Source of the DNA: Solirubrobacterales bacterium
GTDB lineage: Bacteria; Actinomycetota; Thermoleophilia; Solirubrobacterales; Solirubrobacteraceae
Reading direction: 5' to 3'
Length of the DNA stretch: 16,741 nt
Assembly (NCBI GenBank): GCA_015655225.1
Contig: JAATFK010000554.1
Location: forward strand, 1-16,741
Shown here: in pieces, positions 1 through 7,069 of the stretch
Layout of the letters: the number at the start of each line of letters is the position of its first letter
Position numbering within the stretch: position 1 is the stretch's first letter
Made by a program: the position numbers and the translations under genes
The notes under the pieces: model-generated
What the model was told of the DNA's origin: nothing
Seen by the model: only the letters and a program-made list of their open reading frames with translations
Databases searched by the model: none

Positions 1-380
1 CACGCGCCCAGCTGGCTGCCGCGCGCACGGGAGGCGAAGTAGTCGTCGGACTCGCGGGCGGTCAGCCGCTCGACGGCGCCCGTCACGCGGATCTGACGCT
101 CCAGCGCCGGCCACAGGAAGCTGAGCGCGGCGTGCGGGTTGGCGGTCAGCTCGCGCCCCTTGCGGCTCTCGTAGTTGGTGAAGAAGAGGAAGCCGTGGTC
201 GACGCCCTTCAGCAGCACGGCGCGGGAGGACGGCCGGCCGTCTGGCGTCGCAGTCGCGAGCGTCATCGCGTCGACCTGCGGGAGGCCGGCCTCGCCCGCC
301 GCCTCGTACCAGCGCGCGAACTGCTCCAGCGGATCGTCGACCAGCGCCGACTCGTCCAGCTCCTGCTCCTGCTTCGCCAC
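1..380 (-). CDS. pdxH: Pyridoxine/pyridoxamine 5'-phosphate oxidase, N-terminal part (runs off left edge)
   Basis: PdxH is the FMN-dependent oxidase that turns pyridoxine or pyridoxamine 5'-phosphate into pyridoxal 5'-phosphate in the cytoplasm. About 126 residues are visible, against roughly 210-220 in the family. Seen: [13 protein letters not shown] near the N-terminus, then [20 protein letters not shown], the FMN-contacting stretch [29 protein letters not shown], and [17 protein letters not shown] at the edge, which matches the family's SD-YF-SRP-GS-IGA block. I chose the GTG at 378-380 because no ATG or GTG lies in frame upstream before rapZ, and the family's conserved part starts about 15 residues in. 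The start lies 8 bases after the rapZ stop, so the two are probably co-transcribed. The C-terminus is outside the window. Confidence 0.93.
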   Translation of the reverse strand, partial: MAKQEQELDESALVDDPLEQFARWYEAAGEAGLPQVDAMTLATATPDGRPSSRAVLLKGVDHGFLFFTNYESRKGRELTANPHAALSFLWPALERQIRVTGAVERLTARESDDYFASRARGSQLGA

Positions 381-388
381 CGAGGCGC

Positions 389-1360
389 TCAGCCGGTCGT
401 CGGTCGCTCGACGTCGCGGTGCGCGATCTCGACGAGGTAGTCGTCCTCATCGCGGTAGCGTGCCCCGAGCGCCTCGGCGACCGCGACCGAGCGATGGCGC
501 CCGCCGGTGCAGCCGATCGCGATCGCGAGATGCGACTTGCCCTCCGCGACGTACTGCGGCAGCAGGTAGTCGAGCATCGGGATCAGCCGCTCGTAGAAGG
601 CGTCGAGCGCGCCGTCGCGGTTGATGAACTCGGCGACGCGCGGGTCGCGACCGGTCAGCGGGCGCAGCTCCGGCTCGTAGTGCGGGTTCGGCAGGAAGCG
701 GACGTCGAACAGGAGGTCGGCGTCGCGAGCGGGCCCGTGCTTGAAGCCGAAGCTCTGGATCGTCACCGCGAGTCTGCCCGGCATTCGGGTCGGGAGCAGC
801 GCGTCGGCGAGTCTGCGGCGCAGCATCGCGGACGTCAGGCCGGTCGTCTCGATCACGACGTCGGCACGCTCGCGGACCGGGGCCAGCAGCTCGCGCTCGC
901 GGGCGATCCCGTCGGCGACGCTGCCGCCGGGCGAGAGCGGATGGCGCCGGCGGGTCTCCTGGTAGCGCGTCAGGAGCGTCTGCTCGTCGGCTTCGAGGAA
1001 GAGGACGCGCGGATTGACGCCGGCGTTCGCCAGCTCGGCGAGGACCTGGACGAGGCCGGCGAAGTAGCTGCCGCCGCGGGCGTCGGAGACGACGGCGGCG
1101 CGCTCGACCTTCGAGCCCTCGTGCATGAAGAGGTCCGAGAGCGAGCGGATCATCTCCGGCGGCAGGTTGTCGACGCAGAAGTAGCCCTCGTCCTCGAAGG
1201 CGGCCATGGCCGTCGACTTGCCAGCACCGGAGAAGCCCGTGATCAACACGAGATCCTGCAGCGCGGGGGTCCGGAGCCCGGCCCGATCCGTCGGAACGTC
1301 CATGCGGCGAGTCCCGCGGCGGAGACGGTCCCCGAGCCGCGTGGGCCGGGAGACGCTCAT
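389..1360 (-). CDS. rapZ: RapZ/YvcJ-family nucleotide-binding protein (RNase adapter family)
   Basis: This is a P-loop protein of the RapZ (YvcJ) family. Family members bind ATP/GTP; in E. coli the protein steers RNase E to GlmZ sRNA, while in Gram-positives the role is less clear. Seen: Walker A GFSGAGKS at residues 42-49, then [13 protein letters not shown], the C-terminal block [20 protein letters not shown] followed by [18 protein letters not shown], and [13 protein letters not shown] near the end. At 323 aa it is slightly longer than usual because about 35 residues precede the P-loop. The ATG at residue 20 (MDVPTDRAG) would give a more typical N-terminus, and neither start has a clear Shine-Dalgarno; CACAAT lies 6 bases before the longer start. 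It follows uvrC by 55 bases and precedes pdxH. In many actinobacteria rapZ is followed by yvcK and whiA instead. Confidence 0.93.
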   Translation of the reverse strand: MSVSRPTRLGDRLRRGTRRMDVPTDRAGLRTPALQDLVLITGFSGAGKSTAMAAFEDEGYFCVDNLPPEMIRSLSDLFMHEGSKVERAAVVSDARGGSYFAGLVQVLAELANAGVNPRVLFLEADEQTLLTRYQETRRRHPLSPGGSVADGIARERELLAPVRERADVVIETTGLTSAMLRRRLADALLPTRMPGRLAVTIQSFGFKHGPARDADLLFDVRFLPNPHYEPELRPLTGRDPRVAEFINRDGALDAFYERLIPMLDYLLPQYVAEGKSHLAIAIGCTGGRHRSVAVAEALGARYRDEDDYLVEIAHRDVERPTTG

Positions 1361-1415
1361 GGGATGATTGTGACGGGTCGCACGGATGGGCGTGTGAAGA
1401 CCACGTTGCGACCCC

Positions 1416-3449
1416 TCAATGCCCCGTCTTGTTGATCGCGCCGTAGAGGTCCCGCGCGACCTTCCCGGGGAGTCCCGGGACCGCCTCCAGCTCCTCGCGG
1501 CTGGCGGCCAGGAACGCCTCCGGCGAGCCGAAGTGTCTGAGCAGCGCCTGCTTGCGCGCGGGACCGACGCCCGGCAGCGAGTCGAGCACCGAGGTCGTCA
1601 TCGCTCTGTCGCGGCGGATGCGGTGGTGGCCGATCGCGAAGCGGTGCGCCTCGTCGCGGATCCGCTGGAGCAGCTGCAGCTCGGGCGTGTCGTGCGGCAG
1701 GACGATCGGCGCCGAGCGGCCCGGGACGAACACCTCCTCGATCCGCTTCGCGAGCGAGACGATCGTGACGCCGCGGTCGCGGAAGCCCTCCAGGACGCGC
1801 ATGCCGGCGGAGAGCTGGCCTCTGCCGCCGTCGATCACGACGACGTTCGGGAGCGCGGCGAAGCTGGCGTCGTAGCCCTCGTCGTGGGGGGAGCGCTCGT
1901 GCTGGCGCTCGAACTGGCCGAGCCGGCGGCTGAGGACCTCCTCCATCGAGGCGAAGTCGTCGGGCACGCCCTCGACGCCCTCGCGCAGGGTGAAGCGGCG
2001 GTAGTCGGACTTTCTCGGGGCGCCGCCCTCGAAGACGACAATCGAGGCGACCGTGTGGGTGCCGCCGAGGTTCGAGATGTCGAAGCACTCGATCCGGACC
2101 GGGATCGCGTCGAGCCCGAGCGCCTGCTGGAGCCCCTCGAGCGAGTCGACGCGCTGCTGGCGTCTGCGCTCGGAGCGCAGTCTCTCCTGGTCGAGCGCGA
2201 GCCGCGCGTTGCGCTCCGCCAGCTCGAGGATGCGGCGTCTGTCGCCGCGCTCGGCGACGCGCAGCTCGACGGGGCCGCCGCGGCGGCCGGCGAGGGCCTC
2301 GGCGATCGCCTCGGTGCCGCCGGCGATCTCTCTCTGCACGAGCAGCAGCGGCGGGATCATCATCGAGCTGCCGTAGTACTGGAGCAGGAAGGCCTCGGCG
2401 ACGGCGGGGAGGTCGTCGCCCGACTCGTTCTCGAGGTAGAAGCCCTGGCGGTCGGCGAGGACGCCGTCGCGGACCTGGAAGACCTGGGCGTTCGCCTCGT
2501 TGCCCTCGACGGCGATCGCGATCGCGTCGAGCGTGCCGATCGACTCGCTCGCGACGCGCTGGCGCTCCAGCAGCGAGCGGATCGCGCGCAGGCGGTTGCG
2601 CTCGCGGGCGGCGTCCTCGAAGCGCTGCTCGGCGGCGGCACGTCTCATGCCGCTCTCGATCGCCGTCTCGATCGCGCGGTAGCGGCCGGAGAGGAAGTCG
2701 ATCACGCCGTCGATCGAGTCGCGGTACTCCTCCTGCGTGACGTAGCCGACGCAGGGGGCCGTGCAGCGCTTGATGTAGTAGTCGAGGCAGGGGGAGCCGC
2801 TGCGACGGCCGGGCGTCTCCCCCTCGCAGGTGCGGAACATGAAGATTCTGCCCAGCAGGTCGAGCGTCTCGCGGACGCGCTTGGCGTTCGAGTAGGGGCC
2901 GAAGTAGGCGCGCTTGGAGCGATGCCGCTCGCGGGTGAAGTAGACGCGCGGATAGTCCTCGTCGAGCGAGATCCCGATGTACGGATAGGACTTGTCGTCG
3001 CGCAGCCGGATGTTGAAGCGCGGCTTGTACTGCTTGATGAAGTTCTGCTCCGTCAGCAGCGCCTCGGACTCGGTCGTGACGACGAGCGACTCGATCCGGT
3101 CGATCATCGGCAGCAGGTCGCGGCCGACCTGCGTGCTCGGGTTCGTGAAGTGCGAGGCGACGCGCTTGCGGATCGACTTCGCCTTGCCGACGTAGATGAC
3201 GGTCCCTCTGCGGTTGCGGAAGAGGTAGACGCCCGGCGCGTCGGGAAGCGCGCGGCGCTGCTCGACGAGCCGCTCGACGCGGTCGGCGGCCGACTCGTGG
3301 GCGTCGCCGCCGGTGTGGTTCGGGTCCCAGGCGGTGGGGTCCGCGTGCGCGCCGTTGCCGTTCGCGGCGTTGCCGTTCGCGGCGTCGCCGTTCGCGGCGT
3401 TCTCACCGTCGCCGTTGGGGGTGCCGTTGGTGCCGTTCGTGCCTGACAT
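1416..3449 (-). CDS. uvrC: UvrABC excinuclease subunit C
   Basis: UvrC makes the two incisions flanking a DNA lesion in nucleotide excision repair, working with UvrA and UvrB. Domains in order: an unusual N-terminal extension of about 65 residues rich in Asn-Gly; a GIY-YIG nuclease domain (GVYLF at 73-77, YVGK at 86-89, a likely metal-binding Glu in LLTEQNFIKQ near 134); a four-cysteine cluster (FRTCEG, SPCLDYYIKRCTAPC) as in the [4Fe-4S]-binding UvrC family; a UVR motif (RFEDAARERNRLRAI) for UvrB contact; the RNase H-like nuclease with its D-D-H residues (ECFDISNLGG, VVIDGGRGQL, DEAHRFAIGHH); and C-terminal helix-hairpin-helix repeats (LDSLPGVGPARKQALLRHFG). All catalytic parts look intact. 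At 677 aa it is a little long because of the extension. TATCCT sits 10 bases before the ATG, so the mRNA probably has a very short leader. Confidence 0.97.
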   Translation of the reverse strand: MSGTNGTNGTPNGDGENAANGDAANGNAANGNGAHADPTAWDPNHTGGDAHESAADRVERLVEQRRALPDAPGVYLFRNRRGTVIYVGKAKSIRKRVASHFTNPSTQVGRDLLPMIDRIESLVVTTESEALLTEQNFIKQYKPRFNIRLRDDKSYPYIGISLDEDYPRVYFTRERHRSKRAYFGPYSNAKRVRETLDLLGRIFMFRTCEGETPGRRSGSPCLDYYIKRCTAPCVGYVTQEEYRDSIDGVIDFLSGRYRAIETAIESGMRRAAAEQRFEDAARERNRLRAIRSLLERQRVASESIGTLDAIAIAVEGNEANAQVFQVRDGVLADRQGFYLENESGDDLPAVAEAFLLQYYGSSMMIPPLLLVQREIAGGTEAIAEALAGRRGGPVELRVAERGDRRRILELAERNARLALDQERLRSERRRQQRVDSLEGLQQALGLDAIPVRIECFDISNLGGTHTVASIVVFEGGAPRKSDYRRFTLREGVEGVPDDFASMEEVLSRRLGQFERQHERSPHDEGYDASFAALPNVVVIDGGRGQLSAGMRVLEGFRDRGVTIVSLAKRIEEVFVPGRSAPIVLPHDTPELQLLQRIRDEAHRFAIGHHRIRRDRAMTTSVLDSLPGVGPARKQALLRHFGSPEAFLAASREELEAVPGLPGKVARDLYGAINKTGH
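3354..3398. repeat. Three tandem 15-base repeats inside uvrC
   Basis: The unit gttgccgttcgcggc (plus strand) occurs at 3354-3368 and 3369-3383, and with one change (gtcgcc) at 3384-3398. On the coding strand it adds Ala-Ala-Asn-Gly-Asn-type units to the UvrC N-terminal extension. Fifteen is a multiple of three, so copy-number change by slippage would keep the frame. Confidence 0.9.
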
Positions 3450-3459
3450 GCCACTGTCG

Positions 3460-3465
3460 AGGATA
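3460..3465 (-). promoter_or_regulatory. Candidate -10 element of uvrC
   Basis: The minus strand reads TATCCT, followed by 10 bases and the uvrC ATG. It fits the TAnnnT pattern common in actinobacterial promoters and would put the transcript start about 3-4 bases before the start codon. No convincing -35 is visible in the surrounding GC-only DNA (3466-3539). No Shine-Dalgarno precedes the ATG, which suits a leaderless or near-leaderless mRNA. Confidence 0.4.
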
Positions 3466-3539
3466 GGCGCGGCGGGGGCGCGACCCGGCGGCGGGCGGGG
3501 GCTGGCGCGGGCGCGGCGGGCGGGCGGGCGGCGCGCGGG

Positions 3540-4562
3540 TCAGGCCGAGCTGCGGGGCGGGTTCGGCTCGGGCGGCGGCAGACGGGCGGCGCGGATGCGG
3601 ATGTCGGCCGGGTCGGGGCAGAGCTCGTCCGGCTCGCCGGTCGGGAGCCGCCGGCCGCCGTTCGGCTCGGGGGCGGCGGCGAGCGTCGGCGGCGCCGCGG
3701 CCGCCGGCGGAGGAGCGGCCGGCGGAGCGGCGGCGAGCGCGGCCGCGGCGCTCGCCACGCTGGCTGCCGCCGCGCCGCCCACCGCCAGCGGCCCGTCGGC
3801 GCGGGAGGCGAGGGCGGGCAGCAGCGACCCGATCAGGTCCATCGGCAGCGGAAAGACGATCGTGGAGCTTTGGGTCGAGCCGATCTCGCGCAGCGTCTGG
3901 AGGTAGCGGAGCTGGATCGTGACGGGGTTGCCGGCGATCACGTCGGCGGCCTCGGCGAGCTTCGCGGCCGCCTGGAACTCGCCCTCGGCGTTGATGATCT
4001 TCGCGCGCCGCTCGCGCTCGGCCTCCGCCTGGCGGGCGATCGCGTGCTGCATCCGCTCGGGGATCTCGACGTCCTTGATCTCGACCGCGGTGACCTTGAT
4101 GCCCCACGGCTCGGTCTGCGTGTCGATGATCTGCTGGAGGTGCTCGTTGAGCTGCTCGCGCTCGGCCAGGAGGGTGTCGAGGTCGGCGCCGCCGAGGACC
4201 GAGCGGAGGGTCGTCTGGGCGATCTGGAGGGTCGCCTGCTCGTAGCTCGTGATCTCGGTGACCGCGCGGTTCGGGTCGATCACGCGGAAGTAGGCGACCG
4301 CCGTGACGCGGGCGGGAACGTTGTCGCGGGTGATCACCTCCTGCGGCGGGACGTTGAGCGTGACGGTGCGCAGACTGACGCGGACAAGCCGGTCGACCGC
4401 CGGGACGATCAGGACGAGGCCGGGCCCGCGCTGGTCCATCAGCCGGCCGAGGCGGAAGACGACGCCACGCTCGTACTCGCGCAGGACGCGGATCGAGGAG
4501 GCGGCCGCCGCCACCGCCGCGCCGAGCAGGACGATAAGGATGACGACGATCGCGGTGATCAC
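3540..4562 (-). CDS. Slipin / stomatin-like SPFH (band 7) membrane protein
   Basis: This is an SPFH-domain protein of the slipin type. Such proteins form oligomers at membrane microdomains and are usually paired with an NfeD partner. The 340-residue protein has a single N-terminal membrane helix (about residues 2-22), then the SPFH domain: [74 protein letters not shown] and [19 protein letters not shown] coiled-coil stretch follows ([20 protein letters not shown], then [16 protein letters not shown]). The last 90 or so residues are an Ala/Pro-rich tail of low complexity. I placed the start at the GTG at 4560-4562, overlapping the nfeD stop by GTGA. The longer in-frame ORF upstream lies inside nfeD and is Arg/Pro-rich, as an out-of-frame reading would be. 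Its exact cargo is unknown. Confidence 0.92.
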   Translation of the reverse strand: MITAIVVILIVLLGAAVAAAASSIRVLREYERGVVFRLGRLMDQRGPGLVLIVPAVDRLVRVSLRTVTLNVPPQEVITRDNVPARVTAVAYFRVIDPNRAVTEITSYEQATLQIAQTTLRSVLGGADLDTLLAEREQLNEHLQQIIDTQTEPWGIKVTAVEIKDVEIPERMQHAIARQAEAERERRAKIINAEGEFQAAAKLAEAADVIAGNPVTIQLRYLQTLREIGSTQSSTIVFPLPMDLIGSLLPALASRADGPLAVGGAAAASVASAAAALAAAPPAAPPPAAAAPPTLAAAPEPNGGRRLPTGEPDELCPDPADIRIRAARLPPPEPNPPRSSA

Positions 4563-5068
4563 AGCGCCGTCTCCCACCGCTCCGCGCGCCGATCCGCGAG
4601 CGTCAGCCCACTGCGCCGCTCGACCACGACGGCGTCGCCGGCGCGGAGGAGGGGCGAGGGGTCGAGGGCGGCGGGCGCGTCGAGGTGGCCAAGCTCGTCG
4701 GGGTCGGCGATGCACGCGCGCCAGAGGGCGCCGTCGACGAGCACCTGGCCGGACCCGTCGCCCCGCCAGCTGCGGACGACGCCGAGCTGGCCGGGGAGCT
4801 GCTCCGGACCGGAGCGGATCCGCCGGCGGCGGACTGCGGCGGCGCGCGGCACGACGAGCCAGAAGAACGCGGTCGACGCCGCCCCGAGCAGGACCGCGAC
4901 GGTCACGCCGAGGGCGATGCCGCCACCGAGGCCGTCGACGGCAAGGCCGGCTCCGACGACCGTCGCCGCGGCGCCGGGAAGGCCGAGCGCTCCGAGCGTG
5001 GGCGCATGTGCCTCGACCGCGAGGAGGACGAGCCCGAGGACCAGCAGGACCAGACCGAGCGCGATCAT
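4559..5068 (-). CDS. NfeD-family membrane protein, partner of the slipin
   Basis: NfeD proteins accompany SPFH proteins and supply an OB-fold domain on the membrane surface. This is the short form (169 aa) without the ClpP-like protease domain found in long NfeD. Seen: a hydrophobic N-terminus ([19 protein letters not shown]), then a further membrane cluster ([19 protein letters not shown], then a strongly hydrophobic segment ending AFFWLVV), a basic turn ([12 protein letters not shown]), and a C-terminal beta-rich domain containing [20 protein letters not shown] and [14 protein letters not shown], as in NfeD OB domains. The ATG at 5066-5068 is favoured by GAGGAG at 5075-5080, 6 bases upstream. 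A longer in-frame reading to 5383 lacks these signs. It is translationally coupled to the slipin gene by GTGA. Confidence 0.88.
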   Translation of the reverse strand: MIALGLVLLVLGLVLLAVEAHAPTLGALGLPGAAATVVGAGLAVDGLGGGIALGVTVAVLLGAASTAFFWLVVPRAAAVRRRRIRSGPEQLPGQLGVVRSWRGDGSGQVLVDGALWRACIADPDELGHLDAPAALDPSPLLRAGDAVVVERRSGLTLADRRAERWETAL

Positions 5069-5151
5069 CGCCGGCTCCTCACGAGGCGCCGGGGGCGGCA
5101 CGGTGGGCGACTGATCACGAGCACGTCGGCGCTCCGGTTCGGACGCCTCCG

Positions 5152-5157
5152 ATCGTA
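5152..5157 (-). promoter_or_regulatory. Candidate -10 element for nfeD-slipin
   Basis: The minus strand reads TACGAT about 85 bases before the nfeD ATG, in the 206-base gap 5069-5274. It fits TAnnnT, but no good -35 is seen at the usual distance. The rest of this gap holds no ORF with coding-like features; its only other structure is the hairpin at 5258-5274. Confidence 0.25.
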
Positions 5158-5257
5158 CTCCGGTGCCGAGCCGGGCGTGCAGGGTGTGTGAGCACGCGGA
5201 CGCACGGGCGACGCTCGGGCGCGGCGCGGTCGGGCGCGCCGGGCGCGTGACGCCGGC

Positions 5258-5274
5258 GCCGCACGCCGTGCGGC
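5258..5274 (-). terminator. GC hairpin just after a stop codon, possible weak terminator
   Basis: Perfect 7-base arms (gccgcac and gtgcggc, plus strand) with a 3-base loop begin immediately after the TAG of the small membrane protein gene. No U-run follows in the transcript direction, so it is not a classical intrinsic terminator; it could instead protect the 3' end. Confidence 0.3.
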
Positions 5275-5502
5275 CTACGCGCGCGGCCGCGCCCGCCCGC
5301 CGCGACCCGCCGGTGGAGCCGCGCGGGGCCGACGCCGGAACTGCCGCACGCGGCGGCGGACCCGGTGGCTCAAGAGCGCACACAGGCCGACGAACGCGGT
5401 CGCCACCCGGACCGCCGGCGGCGCGCCGAGCGCGTCGATGACCCAGAGTGCGCCGGTGAACCAGCAGACGATCATGTACGGATTTGGACGGTCTTCGAGC
5501 AT
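5275..5502 (-). CDS. Small two-helix membrane protein, unknown function
   Basis: I do not recognise this 75-residue protein. Two hydrophobic segments are visible, about residues 9-24 (YMIVCWFTGALWVIDA) and 30-45 (VRVATAFVGLCALLSH), followed by a tail of Arg, Pro and Ala that should stay on the cytoplasmic side. Third codon positions are mostly G or C through the hydrophobic part, as in real genes here. Before the ATG at 5500-5502 the minus strand reads TTAGGATCGGATAC. AGGA may serve as a distant ribosome site, or TAGGAT as a -10 for a leaderless mRNA. It starts 23 bases after the preceding gene in the Tad-like cassette and may be its last member. The basic tail could be an overrun, so the call is moderate. 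Confidence 0.5.
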   Translation of the reverse strand: MLEDRPNPYMIVCWFTGALWVIDALGAPPAVRVATAFVGLCALLSHRVRRRVRQFRRRPRAAPPAGRGGRARPRA

Positions 5503-5525
5503 GTATCCGATCCTAAGGTCGGCGT

Positions 5526-5750
5526 CTACCAGACCCAGCTGGTCGCGTAGAGGACGAAGCCGATCGCGCCACCGATGTCGATCCCGTCGCCCCTGAGATG
5601 GGCGATCTCGTCGCGCTCGAGATGGCGCGCGCGGCCGATCAGTCCACCGGCGAGTCCACCGATCGCGGCGCCCAACGGGATGATCGACAGGTTCCCCACG
5701 TCGGGCGGCTTGGTCGCCGCGACCGTCGTGATCAGCTCCGCCGCGGTCAT
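5526..5750 (-). CDS. Small glycine-rich membrane protein ending the Tad-like cassette
   Basis: This 74-residue protein is not one I recognise. Two hydrophobic stretches are seen: LSIIPLGAAIGGLAGGLIGR, with GxxxG-type spacing that favours tight helix packing (a glycine-zipper look), and GIDIGGAIGFVLYATSWVW at the very C-terminus. Between them is a charged loop, RHLERDEIAHLRGDG. The ATG at 5748-5750 overlaps the stop of the upstream peptidoglycan hydrolase gene by ATGA, so translation is probably coupled and the products may act together. Possible roles are membrane anchor, small pore or partner of the hydrolase; all are inference from position and composition. Confidence 0.7.
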   Translation of the reverse strand: MTAAELITTVAATKPPDVGNLSIIPLGAAIGGLAGGLIGRARHLERDEIAHLRGDGIDIGGAIGFVLYATSWVW

Positions 5751-7069
5751 CTCACGAGCCGGATCGTCATCGCGGCGCCGAGCGCGGCGCTGTCCCCGGC
5801 GCCTCTCAGGAGCCCGAGGATGCGCGCGACGTACGCCTGGGTTTCGGGGTACGGCGGGATGCAGCCGCAGCCGGCGACCGCTCCGGGACCGGCGTTGTAG
5901 GCGGCGAGCGCGAGCGGCACCGTCCCGAGCTGGCGCAGCAGGTCGCGCATCAGGTGCGCCTGCGCGTCGATCGCGGCGGTCGCGTCGAACGGGTTCGCAA
6001 GTCCGTAGCTGCGCGCGGTCCCCGGCATGAACTGCGCGATCCCCTCGGCACCCGCCGGTGAGACGCTGAACGGGTTGAAGCCCGACTCCGCGTACAGCTG
6101 CGCCGCCAGCAACGCCGCCGAGACGTTCCAGCGCTGCGCGGCGGCCGACAGCGCCGGCGCGTATCTCGCCGGCACGAACGACGGAATCGCCCCGCGTCCG
6201 TCCGAGGAGCCATAGCCGACCGAGGTGCTGCCGGCGTTGAGCGCGAAGCCGAAATGCCACGGCTCCCACGAGTACCGCTTGACGAAGTGAAAGCGCCCGG
6301 CGTTCGCCGCCAGCCAGCCGTACGCCGCGTCCGGCCCGAGGTCCAGCTCGGTTCCGAGCCGGTGCAGCGACTGGCCGGGCGGCGCGACCCATCTCGGGTC
6401 GGGATGCGCCGCGAACAGCGCCGCCTGCTCGGCGCTCGTGCGGTACGCGCTCGTGATCGTGAGCGCGATCCCGTCCTGCGCCGCGGCAGCCGCCAGCCGG
6501 TCGAACGCGAGCGCAGTGTCGGGCCGCATCGGCTTCCCCTGGCGGAACGTGAACGGTCCCTGGTAGTCGCCGGGACCGGGCTGCGGTGCCGTCCCCGTGC
6601 CGGCGCCGGGCGCGAGCGCGGCCTCGGCGCTCGCGGTGACCGGGGCCGTCCGGGTCAGCCCGGCCACCCGCACCACGGCCGGGTCGCCGACCGTGACGCG
6701 GACCCGCGTCGGCGCGATCGAGGAGCCGTCGGGGAAGGCGACCTCGATCTGTTCCGCTCCGTTGCGGCGCGCGGTCGCGAGCGCCGCCGCTCTCGCCCGC
6801 GCGAGGTACGCGGCACGGTCGAGGTGCTGCGGGTTCGGCTCGCCGCCGAACGAGGCCGGCGCGAACAGCCGGTCGTAGTCGTCCCGCATCGCACGCACGC
6901 CGCCGAGCGCCGCGAGGTCGGCGGCCCGCTGGTCGCGCCCCTTCGCCCCGAGGCCGCGCGCGAGGCCGCCGAGCACGAACGCCGCGACGAGCACGACCGA
7001 CATGGCGCCCAGCAGCACGAGCACCGCCTGGCCGCGGTCATCGCGCGGGGTGAGCGCCCGGCCGCTCAT
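5747..7069 (-). CDS. TadG-like anchor fused to VanY-type peptidase and SLT lytic transglycosylase
   Basis: A 440-residue protein with three parts. Residues 1-150 resemble TadG-like pseudopilins: a basic start, RGQAVLVLLGAMS at 12-24, a single helix to about 38, then RDQRAADLAALGGVRAM and a short beta-rich stretch. Residues about 170-275 are a VanY/M15B D-Ala-D-Ala carboxypeptidase: TSAYR at 206-210, SLHRLGTELDLG with zinc ligands H236 and D243, and EPWHFGF with catalytic E269 and zinc ligand H272. Residues about 300-422 are an SLT transglycosylase: LYAESGFNPFSVSPAGAEG with catalytic E328, GIAQFMPGT at 343-351 and AYNAGPGAV at 390-398. Both active sites look intact, so the protein should trim peptide stems and cut glycan strands outside the membrane. 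The ATG at 7067-7069 overlaps the upstream stop by ATGA; the longer reading upstream is out-of-frame sequence. The N-terminal assignment is less certain than the two enzyme domains. Confidence 0.9.
   Translation of the reverse strand: MSGRALTPRDDRGQAVLVLLGAMSVVLVAAFVLGGLARGLGAKGRDQRAADLAALGGVRAMRDDYDRLFAPASFGGEPNPQHLDRAAYLARARAAALATARRNGAEQIEVAFPDGSSIAPTRVRVTVGDPAVVRVAGLTRTAPVTASAEAALAPGAGTGTAPQPGPGDYQGPFTFRQGKPMRPDTALAFDRLAAAAAQDGIALTITSAYRTSAEQAALFAAHPDPRWVAPPGQSLHRLGTELDLGPDAAYGWLAANAGRFHFVKRYSWEPWHFGFALNAGSTSVGYGSSDGRGAIPSFVPARYAPALSAAAQRWNVSAALLAAQLYAESGFNPFSVSPAGAEGIAQFMPGTARSYGLANPFDATAAIDAQAHLMRDLLRQLGTVPLALAAYNAGPGAVAGCGCIPPYPETQAYVARILGLLRGAGDSAALGAAMTIRLVR

Noticed and set aside
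3340..3440. Short repeats in the uvrC start region as a CRISPR array
   Set aside because: Contiguous 15-base coding repeats without spacers; they encode Asn-Gly units in frame.
1419..3446. Plus-strand open frame of about 675 codons opposite uvrC
   Set aside because: It mirrors uvrC, whose domains and catalytic residues are clear on the minus strand. High GC keeps antisense frames open; the translation has no recognisable domain.
4563..4715. Upstream extension of the slipin ORF to 391 residues
   Set aside because: The extra residues are an Arg/Pro run inside nfeD in another frame; the GTG overlapping the nfeD stop gives a normal slipin start.
3870..5114. Plus-strand open frame of 414 codons opposite the slipin and nfeD genes
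   Set aside because: Asp/Arg/Ala-rich antisense shadow; the two minus-strand genes explain the open frame.
5069..5383. Upstream extension of the nfeD ORF to 274 residues
   Set aside because: A strong GAGGAG lies 6 bases before the ATG at 5068, and the extra part is Arg/Pro-rich with no domain.
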